A stretch of 64,000 nucleotides of DNA from Thomasclavelia sp. (GTDB lineage Bacteria; Bacillota_I; Bacilli_A; Erysipelotrichales; Coprobacillaceae), in assembly GCA_028749475.1 (NCBI GenBank), contig JAQVWN010000006.1, positions 28,221-92,220 on the forward strand. The letters run 5' to 3'. The position numbers and the translations under genes were made by a program. Every line of letters starts with the position of its first letter. Within the stretch, counting starts at the first letter, position 1. Shown piece by piece: positions 40,337-48,939 of this stretch. Below the pieces are notes generated by a model. That model had not been told where the DNA came from. It saw only the letters and a program-made list of their open reading frames with translations, and made no database searches.

Positions 40337-41752
40337 TTAATCAGATAAATCAGATCCGTTATTTGCGATAACTTTCTTATACCAATAGAAAGAATCTTTT
40401 TTATAACGATCACAATTTTTAATATCAAATTCTTCACGATCAACATAGATAAATCCGTATCTTTTAACCATACCTTCATGAGTAGAAATAAGATCAATTG
40501 CAGACCAAGGACAATATCCCATCATTTCACAACCATCAGTGATAGCAAGTTGAACTTGTGAAATATGATCTTGATAATATTTAATACGATATTGGTCATG
40601 AATCTTACCATCTTCTAAAGTATCATAAGCACCTAAACCATTTTCAGTAACGATCATTGGTAAACGATATCTAGAATACATTTCTCTAATTGTTGCTCTA
40701 AATCCGATTGGATCGATTTCCCAACCAAATTCAGTAGTAGGTAAGTTAGGGTTTTTAAATCCTTTAAATACTCCTGCTTCACCACGAGCAGTTTGTTGGT
40801 CAGCTCCCATATCCATTGATTCAGTTCCGTCACTAGCTTCACATGTAGCTGTATTGTAATAGTTAAATCCAATAAAGTCAGGATGACCATTTTTAAGAGC
40901 TTCCGCATCACCATCAGCAAAAGTAGGTGTTGCATCATGTTCTTCTAAGTAAGACCATACTAAGTTATTATAAACTCCATATACAGCCATATCTAAATAT
41001 AACCAGTTACGAATGGCATTATAGTTTTGAGCAGCAATAACGTCTTCAGGTTTACAACTTGCAGCATAGACTAATGAAATATTTGGAGCAGGTCCAATTT
41101 TAGCTCCAGGTAACATATCATGACATAAAGCCATAGCTTTTGCTTGAGCTACTAACATATGGTGGTTTTGTTGGTATGTTTCTTTTAAAACATTTGTTGT
41201 TCCTTCAGGAAGTTGAAGAGTTCCAATTACAGGTCCTACAAGAGTCAACATGTTTTGTTCATTAATTGTAAGCCAATACTTAACACGATCACCAAAGTTT
41301 TCATACATTACTTTTGCGAAGTTTAAGAACCAGTTTACAGAATCAGGATTAGACCATGATCCTCTTTTATCTAAAGCAGCTGGCATATCAAAATGGAACA
41401 TTGTTACTAAAGGTTCAATATTATATTTTAGTAACTCATTAATTAAATTATTATAATATTCAATTCCTTTTGGATTAACTTCACCAGTCCCTTGAGGGAT
41501 AATTCTTGACCAAGAAATTGAGAAACGATATGTTTTGAATCCCATTTCAGCCATTAATTTAACATCTTCTTTATAATGATGATATTGATCAGCACAAACA
41601 GTTAAATCAGAAGTCCCTTCAGGTACTTCTTTAATGTCTTGGCATGATGGTCCTTTACCATCTTCTAAGTTAGCACCTTCAACTTGGTAAGCAGAAGTAC
41701 TAGCTCCCCAAAGGAAATCCTTAGGGAAAGGTTTTAAAGTCTTGTGTATCAT
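40337..41752 (-). CDS. bglA: 6-phospho-beta-glucosidase (GH1)
   Basis: This 471-residue cytosolic GH1 enzyme has the acid/base Glu in LTINEQN (about residue 168) and nucleophile Glu in IVTENGLGA (about 370). The phosphate-binding pattern is visible: Ser in LISTHEG, then Lys and Tyr in VKRYGF, in place of the Glu-Trp of plain beta-glucosidases. It therefore should hydrolyse beta-glucoside or cellobiose 6-phosphates delivered by a PTS. No PTS genes adjoin it. GGAGGAAA precedes the ATG. It has its own terminator. Confidence 0.9.
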   Translation of the reverse strand: MIHKTLKPFPKDFLWGASTSAYQVEGANLEDGKGPSCQDIKEVPEGTSDLTVCADQYHHYKEDVKLMAEMGFKTYRFSISWSRIIPQGTGEVNPKGIEYYNNLINELLKYNIEPLVTMFHFDMPAALDKRGSWSNPDSVNWFLNFAKVMYENFGDRVKYWLTINEQNMLTLVGPVIGTLQLPEGTTNVLKETYQQNHHMLVAQAKAMALCHDMLPGAKIGPAPNISLVYAASCKPEDVIAAQNYNAIRNWLYLDMAVYGVYNNLVWSYLEEHDATPTFADGDAEALKNGHPDFIGFNYYNTATCEASDGTESMDMGADQQTARGEAGVFKGFKNPNLPTTEFGWEIDPIGFRATIREMYSRYRLPMIVTENGLGAYDTLEDGKIHDQYRIKYYQDHISQVQLAITDGCEMMGYCPWSAIDLISTHEGMVKRYGFIYVDREEFDIKNCDRYKKDSFYWYKKVIANNGSDLSD

Positions 41753-41824
41753 ATTATTTCCTCCTATGTATTTACCTTTTTATTATATGGGAAAATAAAA
41801 TCTATTTGTGCTATTTTCAAAAGA

Positions 41825-41853
41825 TGAAAAAAGAATATCCTATTGGATATTCT
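41825..41853 (-). terminator. Terminator of the ABC-F gene
   Basis: On the minus strand AGAATATCC pairs with GGATATTCT around AATA, followed by TTTTTT. It overlaps the gene's stop codon. Confidence 0.82.
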
Positions 41854-43693
41854 CCCAGCTTTCTAAAAGGATTTCTAACTGTTTATTGTCTTCTTCTATT
41901 TCCTTGGAAATATCATTATATAAGACAAAGTCATTCATTGCTTCATCACTTCTTTGTTTAACTTCTAATGCTTTAATTTTTTCTTCTAGTTCACTGATTT
42001 GTTTTTCTATTTTATTTATTTTGTTTTTAGTTTTTCGATCAATCGAGTTTTGTTTTTTATAATCACTATATTCTTCATTAGAAGATTCTTTGGTTGTTTC
42101 TTTGATGAATCTATTTTCTTTATAAGATGAATATGAATCATAACTGATTGCTTTACTTGGAGTTATTTCTATTATTCTAGTAGCTACTTTATCGATGAAA
42201 TAACGATCATGGGAAATAAATAGAATAGTTCCTTTAAAACTAATTAAGGCTTCTTCTAAAACTTCTTTACTAGATATATCTAAGTGATTAGTAGGTTCAT
42301 CTAAGATTAATAAATTAGCTTGTTTAAGTAGAATCTTACAAAGAGAAACTCTTCCTTTTTCTCCACCCGATAAATCATTAATTTCTTTAAAGACATCTTC
42401 ACCTTTAAAATCAAACATTGCTAAAGTATTTCTAATTTCAGTATTAGTCATCTTAGGATATGTATCCCCAATTTCTTTAAAGATGTTTTTATTAAAATTG
42501 ATATTTTGATGTTCTTGATCATAGTAAGCAGTTTCTACTTTAGCCCCAAATTTTATTTTTCCTTTTCTAGTTGGAATACTACCAAGTAGAGCTCTAAATA
42601 AAGTTGTTTTACCAACTCCATTTTCACCAACAATTGCCACTCTTTCACCTTGTTTAATATCCAAGTTGATATTACTAATAACATCTTTTTCATAACCAAC
42701 AGTTAAATCATCAACCTTTAAGACATCAAAACCAGATTCAACTCGGGGATTAAAGTTCATTGTTATTGAAGAAGGAAGACTTTCAGGTCTTTCTACTCTT
42801 TCTATTTTAGATAATTGTTTTTCCTTTGAACGAGCTCTTTTAACACTCTTTTCACGATTAAAAGATTTTAGAGTATCTATTGATTCTTGCATTTTCTTTA
42901 TTTCTTTTTGTTGAGAAATATAATGCTTTAATTCAATATTGCGATTTACTAGTTTTCTAGATGAGTATTCTTCATAGTTACAGTTATAAACAGTTGATTT
43001 ACCATTTTCTATTTCCACTATTGTATTTGTAGTTTGATTAATAAAATAACGATCATGACTAACAATTAATAAAGCATTAGGATAATTCTTTAAATAATTC
43101 TCTAAGAAATCTAAAGCATCACTATCTAAGTGATTAGTAGGTTCATCTAAGATTAATAGTTTAGGTTCTTCCAGTAATAATCTAGCTAAAGCTAGTCTTG
43201 TTTTTTGTCCCCCTGAAAGATCATCTACTTTATGATTATATTCTTCCTCTTTAAAACCTAATCCTTTTAAGACCCCATTTATTCTCGAAGGATAAGAATA
43301 ACCATTGAGATTATTAAATTTGTTAGATAATTTGTCGTACTCATTCATTATTTCATTAGAATGATTAGAACTCATTTCTAATTCTAATTCACGCATTCTA
43401 CTTTCAATATTAATTACTTCTTTAAAAACATCTAAAACACTATCATAAACCGTTGTATGTAAATCTAAGTCTGGTTGTTGGTATAAACAACCAACTGTTA
43501 AATCTCTGTTTTCAAATAAGTTGCCACCATCAAACTCTTCTTCTTTTAAAATGATTTTAAGAAGGGTGGTTTTACCAGCCCCATTGACTCCTACAATACT
43601 TATTTTATCTTTATCATTTATTTTAAAAGTAACGTTTTTAAGAATGGGGATTCCATTATATGATTTTTCTAAATTAGAACATTCAATTAACAT
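41840..43693 (-). CDS. ABC-F family ATP-binding protein
   Basis: This 617-residue soluble protein has two ABC domains with no membrane part: Walker A GVNGAGKTT (about residue 35) and GENGVGKTT (about 345), signatures LSGGQKTRLAL and LSGGEKGRVSL, and DEPTNHLD in both. Between the domains is the ABC-F linker (about 240-300, rich in Lys/Arg), and a C-terminal coiled coil (about 555-610) follows. ABC-F proteins act on the ribosome as translation factors; some give antibiotic resistance. The layout is nearest to YdiF/Uup-type housekeeping members, and nothing specific indicates resistance. Confidence 0.9.
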   Translation of the reverse strand: MLIECSNLEKSYNGIPILKNVTFKINDKDKISIVGVNGAGKTTLLKIILKEEEFDGGNLFENRDLTVGCLYQQPDLDLHTTVYDSVLDVFKEVINIESRMRELELEMSSNHSNEIMNEYDKLSNKFNNLNGYSYPSRINGVLKGLGFKEEEYNHKVDDLSGGQKTRLALARLLLEEPKLLILDEPTNHLDSDALDFLENYLKNYPNALLIVSHDRYFINQTTNTIVEIENGKSTVYNCNYEEYSSRKLVNRNIELKHYISQQKEIKKMQESIDTLKSFNREKSVKRARSKEKQLSKIERVERPESLPSSITMNFNPRVESGFDVLKVDDLTVGYEKDVISNINLDIKQGERVAIVGENGVGKTTLFRALLGSIPTRKGKIKFGAKVETAYYDQEHQNINFNKNIFKEIGDTYPKMTNTEIRNTLAMFDFKGEDVFKEINDLSGGEKGRVSLCKILLKQANLLILDEPTNHLDISSKEVLEEALISFKGTILFISHDRYFIDKVATRIIEITPSKAISYDSYSSYKENRFIKETTKESSNEEYSDYKKQNSIDRKTKNKINKIEKQISELEEKIKALEVKQRSDEAMNDFVLYNDISKEIEEDNKQLEILLESWENIQ

Positions 43694-43800
43694 ATTTCTA
43701 TTCTAACAAAATATTAGAATTATTCTACTAATTTTATTCTTGTAAATTGTTTGAAAATTAATACAATATAATGTTGCATGGGGAGTTATGTTGATGTATA

Positions 43801-43812
43801 ATTGTATACAAT
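43801..43812 (+). promoter_or_regulatory. Probable GntR/FCD operator upstream of the aconitase gene
   Basis: ATTGTATACAAT is a perfect 12-base palindrome, 19 bases before the aconitase start. It matches the FadR-subfamily GntR pattern (T-x-GT-x-x-AC-x-A form). The third gene of the operon encodes such a regulator. A TATAAT at 43767-43772 lies upstream, so a bound regulator would sit downstream of the start site. Confidence 0.6.
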
Positions 43813-43831
43813 CTGAAGAGGAGGCGAAGTA

Positions 43832-45745
43832 ATGAACTTAGCGTATAAAGTATTAAAGGAACATTTAATTGAAGGTGAATTAATTCCAGGTACTCAAATA
43901 GGAATTAAGATGGATCAAACATTAACTCAGGATTCTACAGGAACAATGGCTTATTTACAACTAGAAGCCATGGATATTAAACATGTTGCTGTTGAAACTG
44001 CAGTTGCATATATTGATCACAACATGCTTCAAACTGGATTTGAAAACATGGATGATCATGAATTTATTAGAAGTGTTGCCAAAAAACATGGCATTATCTT
44101 TTCTAAACCAGGTAATGGTGTTTGTCACCAATTACAATTAGAGAACTTTTCTAAACCAGGATGTACATTAGTTGGGTCAGATTCACACACTCCAACTTGT
44201 GGAGCTATGGGGATGATTGCTATTGGAGCAGGAGGATTAGATGTTGCAGTTGCTATGGCAACTGGTAAATATTATCTTCAATGCCCAAGTGTTGTAAAAG
44301 TAAATCTTGTTGGTACTAAATCTAAATGGGTATCAGCTAAAGATGTAATTTTAGAAGTATTAAGAAAACTTAGTGTTAAAGGTGGCGTTAATAAGATTAT
44401 GGAATATAGTGGTGAAGGATTAGATTCTTTATCACTTACTGATCGAGCTACTATTTGTAATATGGGAGCTGAACTAGGAGCTACAACTTCTATTTTCCCA
44501 ACAGATAACAAAACTAAAGAATATTTAACTCAACAAGGAAGAGAAGATGACTTTAAAGAACTAAAAGCTGACGGGGATGCTTCTTATGATGAAGAAGTCA
44601 CAATTGATTTATCAACTTTAGTTCCTTTAACTGCTAAACCTCATTCACCAGATGCTGTTGTACCAGTTAGTGAACTTGAAGGAATGAAAATTAATCAAGT
44701 AGTTATTGGTTCATGTACTAACTCATCATTTGCTGATATGATGAAAGCCGCTAAAATACTAAAAGGAAGAAAAGTTGCTGAAGATGTATCTTTAGTAATT
44801 GCTCCTGGTAGTTCTTCTATTTTAGCTATGTTAGCTAATAATGGGGCTTTAAGTGATATGGTTCATGCAGGTGCTAGAATCCTTGAATGTGGTTGTGGTC
44901 CATGTATTGGAATGGGACAAGCTCCTCTTTCAAAAGGTATTTCTCTTAGAACTATTAATCGTAACTTTAAAGGTCGTTCAGGAACAAATGATGCTGGTGT
45001 TTATCTTGTATCACCTGAAGTTGCTGCTTTAAGTGCAATTAAAGGTCATCTAACATGTGAATTTGAAGATGATATGTATTTAAAAGATGTCCCAAATACT
45101 CCATTTATTAAAAACAGTAATTTCTTTATTAAAGAATATGATCCAAATAATAAAGTGTATATGGGACCTAATATTAAACCAGTACCTAAAGGTGAAGCTT
45201 TAAAAGATGAACTAGAAGGTAAAGTAGTATTAAAAGTCGGAGATAATATTTCGACTGATCATATTGTGCCTAGTGATTCTAAATTACTTCCATTTAGAAG
45301 TAATATTCCACACTTAGCTAAATTCTCATTTTGTAAAGTTGATGATAAATTCTATGATCGAGCTATTAAAAATAATGGAGGATTTATTGTTGGTGGAGAT
45401 AACTACGGACAAGGATCTTCAAGAGAACATGCGGCTCTTGTACCAAGTTATTTAAATATTAGAGCAGTATTAGCTGTATCATTTGCTAGAATTCATCGTT
45501 CTAATTTAATTAATAATGGTATCTTACCATTAGTAATAAATGAAAAAGATCAAGATTTCTTTAATTTAGATGATACTTATAAATTAGAAGGATTAGAAGA
45601 TTGTGTTAATAACGGTAGTGATGTTGTAGTAACTAATGAAACTACTAATAAGAGTATTAAAGCTACTTTAAAACTATCACCAAGAGAAAAAGTAATGATG
45701 ATTCATGGTGGTTTACTAAATTGTATTAAAGGAGGTAACTTCTAA
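43832..45745 (+). CDS. Aconitate hydratase (Aquifex-type, about 640 residues)
   Basis: This 637-residue [4Fe-4S] enzyme isomerises citrate to isocitrate. The cluster ligands are visible: Cys in VIGSCTNSS (about residue 295) and the two Cys in ECGCGPCIGMGQAP (about 355-360). The swivel domain with GDNYGQGSSREHAAL lies near the C-terminus (about 525-540). It is shorter than AcnA/AcnB and fits the short type also related to homoaconitase and IPM isomerase. Its partner gene is an NAD isocitrate dehydrogenase, which favours aconitase over homoaconitase. A GGAGGCG site precedes the ATG. Confidence 0.88.
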   Translation: MNLAYKVLKEHLIEGELIPGTQIGIKMDQTLTQDSTGTMAYLQLEAMDIKHVAVETAVAYIDHNMLQTGFENMDDHEFIRSVAKKHGIIFSKPGNGVCHQLQLENFSKPGCTLVGSDSHTPTCGAMGMIAIGAGGLDVAVAMATGKYYLQCPSVVKVNLVGTKSKWVSAKDVILEVLRKLSVKGGVNKIMEYSGEGLDSLSLTDRATICNMGAELGATTSIFPTDNKTKEYLTQQGREDDFKELKADGDASYDEEVTIDLSTLVPLTAKPHSPDAVVPVSELEGMKINQVVIGSCTNSSFADMMKAAKILKGRKVAEDVSLVIAPGSSSILAMLANNGALSDMVHAGARILECGCGPCIGMGQAPLSKGISLRTINRNFKGRSGTNDAGVYLVSPEVAALSAIKGHLTCEFEDDMYLKDVPNTPFIKNSNFFIKEYDPNNKVYMGPNIKPVPKGEALKDELEGKVVLKVGDNISTDHIVPSDSKLLPFRSNIPHLAKFSFCKVDDKFYDRAIKNNGGFIVGGDNYGQGSSREHAALVPSYLNIRAVLAVSFARIHRSNLINNGILPLVINEKDQDFFNLDDTYKLEGLEDCVNNGSDVVVTNETTNKSIKATLKLSPREKVMMIHGGLLNCIKGGNF

Positions 45746-46746
45746 TGGAAGCGGTACTTGTCCCTGGAGATGGAATTGGACCAGAAATTTCAAGTAGTGT
45801 TGAAGAAATAACTAAAGCAATGAACCTTGATATTAATTGGCATAAATATAATGCGGGGGCAGAATATGCTAAAGATACTAAGGAAGTGTTTGAACCTGGT
45901 TTAGTAGATGCAATCAAAGAATATAAATGGGCTTTAAAAGGTCCGACAGCTACTCCTATCGGAACAGGATTTAGAAGTGTTAACGTGGCACTTAGACAAC
46001 AATTTGAAACATACGCTAATGTTCGACCAATTAAATCTCTAAAAGGAATTGATTCTAAATATGAAAATATTGATTTAGTTATGATTAGAGAAAATACCGA
46101 AGATTTATATAAAGGTATTGAATATATGATTGGTGATGATGTCGCTCACGGAATCAAACTTATTACTCGAGAAGCTAGCGAAAAGATTTGTCGTTATGCC
46201 TTTGAATATGCTAAAAATAATGGTCGTCACAAAGTGACAGCCATTCATAAAGCAAACATCATGAAATATACTGATGGATTATTCTTAGATGCTTTTAGAA
46301 CTGTCGCAAAAGATTATCCTGATATTGAACCTCAAGAAGTAATCATTGATAACATGTGTATGCAACTTGTCCTTAGACCAGAAACATTTGATGTTTTAGT
46401 AGCTCCTAATTTATATGGAGATATCGTTTCTGATTTATGTGCAGGATTAATTGGGGGACTTGGATTTGCCCCAAGTGGTAATATTGGTGATAAATATCGT
46501 ATTTATGAAGCTGTTCATGGTAGTGCTCCTGATATAGCAGGAAAAGGAGTTGCTAACCCTAGTGCTTTACTTTTAGCTTTTGCTTTAATGCTAGAAGCAA
46601 TGAATAAAAAAGATGATGCAAATAGACTAAGAAAGGCTTTAGCTAGTGTTGTTGAAGAAGGTAAAGTAGTTACACCTGATATTGGTGGAAATAGTTCAAC
46701 TAAGGAGTTTACACAAGCTATTATTGGTAAATTAAATGAATACTAA
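45745..46746 (+). CDS. NAD-dependent isocitrate dehydrogenase
   Basis: This 333-residue protein of the isocitrate/isopropylmalate dehydrogenase family has the substrate loop FRSVNVALRQQFETYANVRP (positions about 73-92), with a Ser where isocitrate enzymes have one and IPMDH has a Leu/Val pattern. The metal Asp residues occur in DIVSDLCAG, and the NAD-favouring HGSAPDIAGK (about 252) points to NAD rather than NADP. It starts at the last base of the aconitase gene. Together they convert citrate to 2-oxoglutarate, probably for glutamate synthesis. No citrate synthase is in the window. Confidence 0.86.
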   Translation: MEAVLVPGDGIGPEISSSVEEITKAMNLDINWHKYNAGAEYAKDTKEVFEPGLVDAIKEYKWALKGPTATPIGTGFRSVNVALRQQFETYANVRPIKSLKGIDSKYENIDLVMIRENTEDLYKGIEYMIGDDVAHGIKLITREASEKICRYAFEYAKNNGRHKVTAIHKANIMKYTDGLFLDAFRTVAKDYPDIEPQEVIIDNMCMQLVLRPETFDVLVAPNLYGDIVSDLCAGLIGGLGFAPSGNIGDKYRIYEAVHGSAPDIAGKGVANPSALLLAFALMLEAMNKKDDANRLRKALASVVEEGKVVTPDIGGNSSTKEFTQAIIGKLNEY

Positions 46747-47431
46747 AAGATTCAAAAACACAACTCATGGTTCTTTAGGGCATCAAATATTTACTTATTT
46801 AAGAGATGGAATCTTAAATGAAGAATACACAAAAGGACAAAAGTTAAATGAGGTAACTTTATCTAAAGAATTAAACATCTCTAGAACACCTATTAGAGAA
46901 GCTTTAAAACAATTAGAACTTGAAGGTTTAGTAGAATCTATACCTAATAAAGGAGTATTTGTAATTGGTTTTTCAAGAAGAGATATCGATGATATGCTTC
47001 AAATTAGATATGCTTTAGAAGGACTTGCTGTTCAACTAGCAATCGAGAGAGCAGATGAAGAAGATTTAGAAAGAATTAAAAACTCAGCTGAATTAATGGA
47101 ATTCTATGGTAAGAAAAAAGATCAAGAAAAATTCACTTCTGAAAATATTAAATTCCATGAAGCTATTTATCGAGCTACAAAATCTCAATACTTTACTAGA
47201 CTACTTTCAGATATAAACTATTATATTCATGTAACAAGTCGTCATTCAATCAGACAAGATGGTCGTCTTGAATCTGCTGCTAATGAACATACTCAAATAT
47301 ATGAAGCTATTAAGAGTAAAGATAAAGCATTAGCTAAAAAGAAAATCGAAGATCATATTATGATTACGGAAGAATTAGTTAATGATTATTATGCTAAAAA
47401 AGAAGCAGAAGAAAAAGGAAATTCAAATTAG
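46736..47431 (+). CDS. GntR family regulator, FadR subfamily (FCD domain)
   Basis: This 231-residue protein has an N-terminal winged helix (about residues 10-80; LSKELNISRTPIREALKQLE) and a C-terminal all-helical FCD domain (about 85-215), with Asp, His residues (FHEAIYRA, ANEHTQIYEAI) able to bind a metal. FCD regulators often sense organic acids through a metal. It overlaps the isocitrate dehydrogenase gene by 11 bases, so its obvious job is control of this operon, perhaps in response to citrate or a related acid. A matching palindrome lies upstream of the aconitase gene. Confidence 0.88.
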   Translation: MNTKRFKNTTHGSLGHQIFTYLRDGILNEEYTKGQKLNEVTLSKELNISRTPIREALKQLELEGLVESIPNKGVFVIGFSRRDIDDMLQIRYALEGLAVQLAIERADEEDLERIKNSAELMEFYGKKKDQEKFTSENIKFHEAIYRATKSQYFTRLLSDINYYIHVTSRHSIRQDGRLESAANEHTQIYEAIKSKDKALAKKKIEDHIMITEELVNDYYAKKEAEEKGNSN

Positions 47432-47445
47432 AATTTCCTTTTTTT
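47412..47445. terminator. Bidirectional terminator between convergent operons
   Basis: AAGGAAATTC pairs with GAATTTCCTT around AAATTA, flanked by an A-run and a T-run. It covers the end of the GntR gene and serves the GH4 gene on the other strand. Confidence 0.87.
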
Positions 47446-47448
47446 ATT

Positions 47449-48834
47449 TTAGTTTAAGTTTTTAGCAACTTCGTCTTTTACTTCAACACCTTCAGCTTCA
47501 AGTTCTTTGATTTTATCAGCGAACTTAGGAAGATATTTTTTATGAGCAACAAGTAATTCATCCATTACTCTCTTCATCTTTTCTCCAGAAACAGTTTGAG
47601 GATTCATGATGAATGCTTGAAGTAATAAACCATAATCACCAGTTACGGCAGCTTCTTCAACACATAATTCCATATTCTTCATAACTTGAAGCCAACCACG
47701 TTGAGCAGGTTGTAATGGTCCAAATGCGATAGGTCTAGCTCCAGCATTACCAATATAAGCAGATACTTCAACAGCTACATCTGCAGGTAAATCAGGAACA
47801 GCTCCATTATTTTTAGTAGTAACTACAATATGAGATAACTTATTAGCGTAGATTGAAGCAATAGTTTCACATGCTGCATCAGAATAATGAGTTCCTCCAC
47901 GTTTAGTAAGTTGTTCAGGTTTATAGTTAAGATTAGGATCTTTATATAATTCGAATAATTCAGCTTCAGTTTGTTTAACTTGTTGACCTCTAGTACCAAT
48001 ACCATTATATTCTTCTAAACCATGAGCAAGCATTTCTTCTTCACGATAGTAGTAACGGTGGTAACCACAAGGAATTAAATTCATTTGAATTAATTGTTCT
48101 TTAAAGAATTTAACATCAAAGATATTGGCAGGAGTTCCATCATCAACATTAGGATCAAATGTAGCTTCAATAATATCTTTAGTTACATCTTTACCATTTT
48201 CATCTTTAACACGGTGCCAGTGGAAATGATTTAATCCAGCAAATGAATAAGTTAATTCATCTAATGTTTTACCAATCATTTGAGGTTCTTTCATCATAGC
48301 TCCAACAGGAACATTACATAAACCAATTACACGATCCCATTTACCATATCTCATAACTGCTTCAGTAACCATTCCACTAGGATTAGTGAAGTTAATAAGC
48401 CAAGCATCAGGACATAATTCTTTCATATCTTCTACGATATCTAAGATTACTGGAATAGTTCTTAAAGCTTTAAACATTCCTCCAGCCCCATTAGTTTCTT
48501 GACCAAGCATTCCATAACTAAATGGAATTCTTTCATCTTTAATACGAGCATTAAGTAATCCAACTCTAAATTGAGTAGTAACAAAATCTGCTCCTTTAAG
48601 TGCTTCTCTTCTATCTAATGTAAGATGTACCTTAACATCATATGGAGAAGCATCCCACATACGTTGAGCCATAGCTCCAACAATGTTCAATTTTTCTTCA
48701 CCATCTTTAATATCAACTAACCATATTTCTTTAATTGGAAGTTCATCATATCTTTTAATAAATCCTTCCATTAATTCGGGAGTATAACTACTTCCCCCTC
48801 CGATAGTAACAATCTTCACGGGTTCTTTTGCCAT
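47449..48834 (-). CDS. 6-phospho-beta-glucosidase (GH4)
   Basis: This 461-residue GH4 enzyme uses NAD+ and a divalent metal with a redox-elimination mechanism. The N-terminal Rossmann motif IVTIGGGSSYTPELMEG (about residues 8-24), INFTNPSGMVTEA (about 148-160) and the metal ligands Cys in GLCNVPVG and His in GLNHFHWHR are in place. GH4 members with this overall pattern (CelF/LicH/BglT-like) cleave 6-phospho-beta-glucosides, but alpha-specific members are close. An AGGAGG site precedes the ATG. It has no PTS neighbour. Confidence 0.88.
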   Translation of the reverse strand: MAKEPVKIVTIGGGSSYTPELMEGFIKRYDELPIKEIWLVDIKDGEEKLNIVGAMAQRMWDASPYDVKVHLTLDRREALKGADFVTTQFRVGLLNARIKDERIPFSYGMLGQETNGAGGMFKALRTIPVILDIVEDMKELCPDAWLINFTNPSGMVTEAVMRYGKWDRVIGLCNVPVGAMMKEPQMIGKTLDELTYSFAGLNHFHWHRVKDENGKDVTKDIIEATFDPNVDDGTPANIFDVKFFKEQLIQMNLIPCGYHRYYYREEEMLAHGLEEYNGIGTRGQQVKQTEAELFELYKDPNLNYKPEQLTKRGGTHYSDAACETIASIYANKLSHIVVTTKNNGAVPDLPADVAVEVSAYIGNAGARPIAFGPLQPAQRGWLQVMKNMELCVEEAAVTGDYGLLLQAFIMNPQTVSGEKMKRVMDELLVAHKKYLPKFADKIKELEAEGVEVKDEVAKNLN

Positions 48835-48927
48835 TTTATTTCCTCCTTTATGACTTTACAATTATTAGTATATGATAAAAAAAGAAACTAAACTTGATAT
48901 TTTCATTTCTTGAAAGAAAAAATAAGA

Positions 48928-48933
48928 TATAAT
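48928..48933 (+). promoter_or_regulatory. -10 box for a possibly leaderless HD-protein transcript
   Basis: TATAAT ends six bases before the ATG at 48940, so transcription would start on or next to the start codon. No Shine-Dalgarno-like site lies upstream of the ATG. Confidence 0.55.
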
Positions 48934-48939
48934 AAAAAT

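Noticed and set aside
41753..41839. CcpA (cre) site upstream of the GH1 gene
   Set aside because: I found no TGAAA-N6-TTTCA-like palindrome of acceptable quality here or before the GH4 gene.
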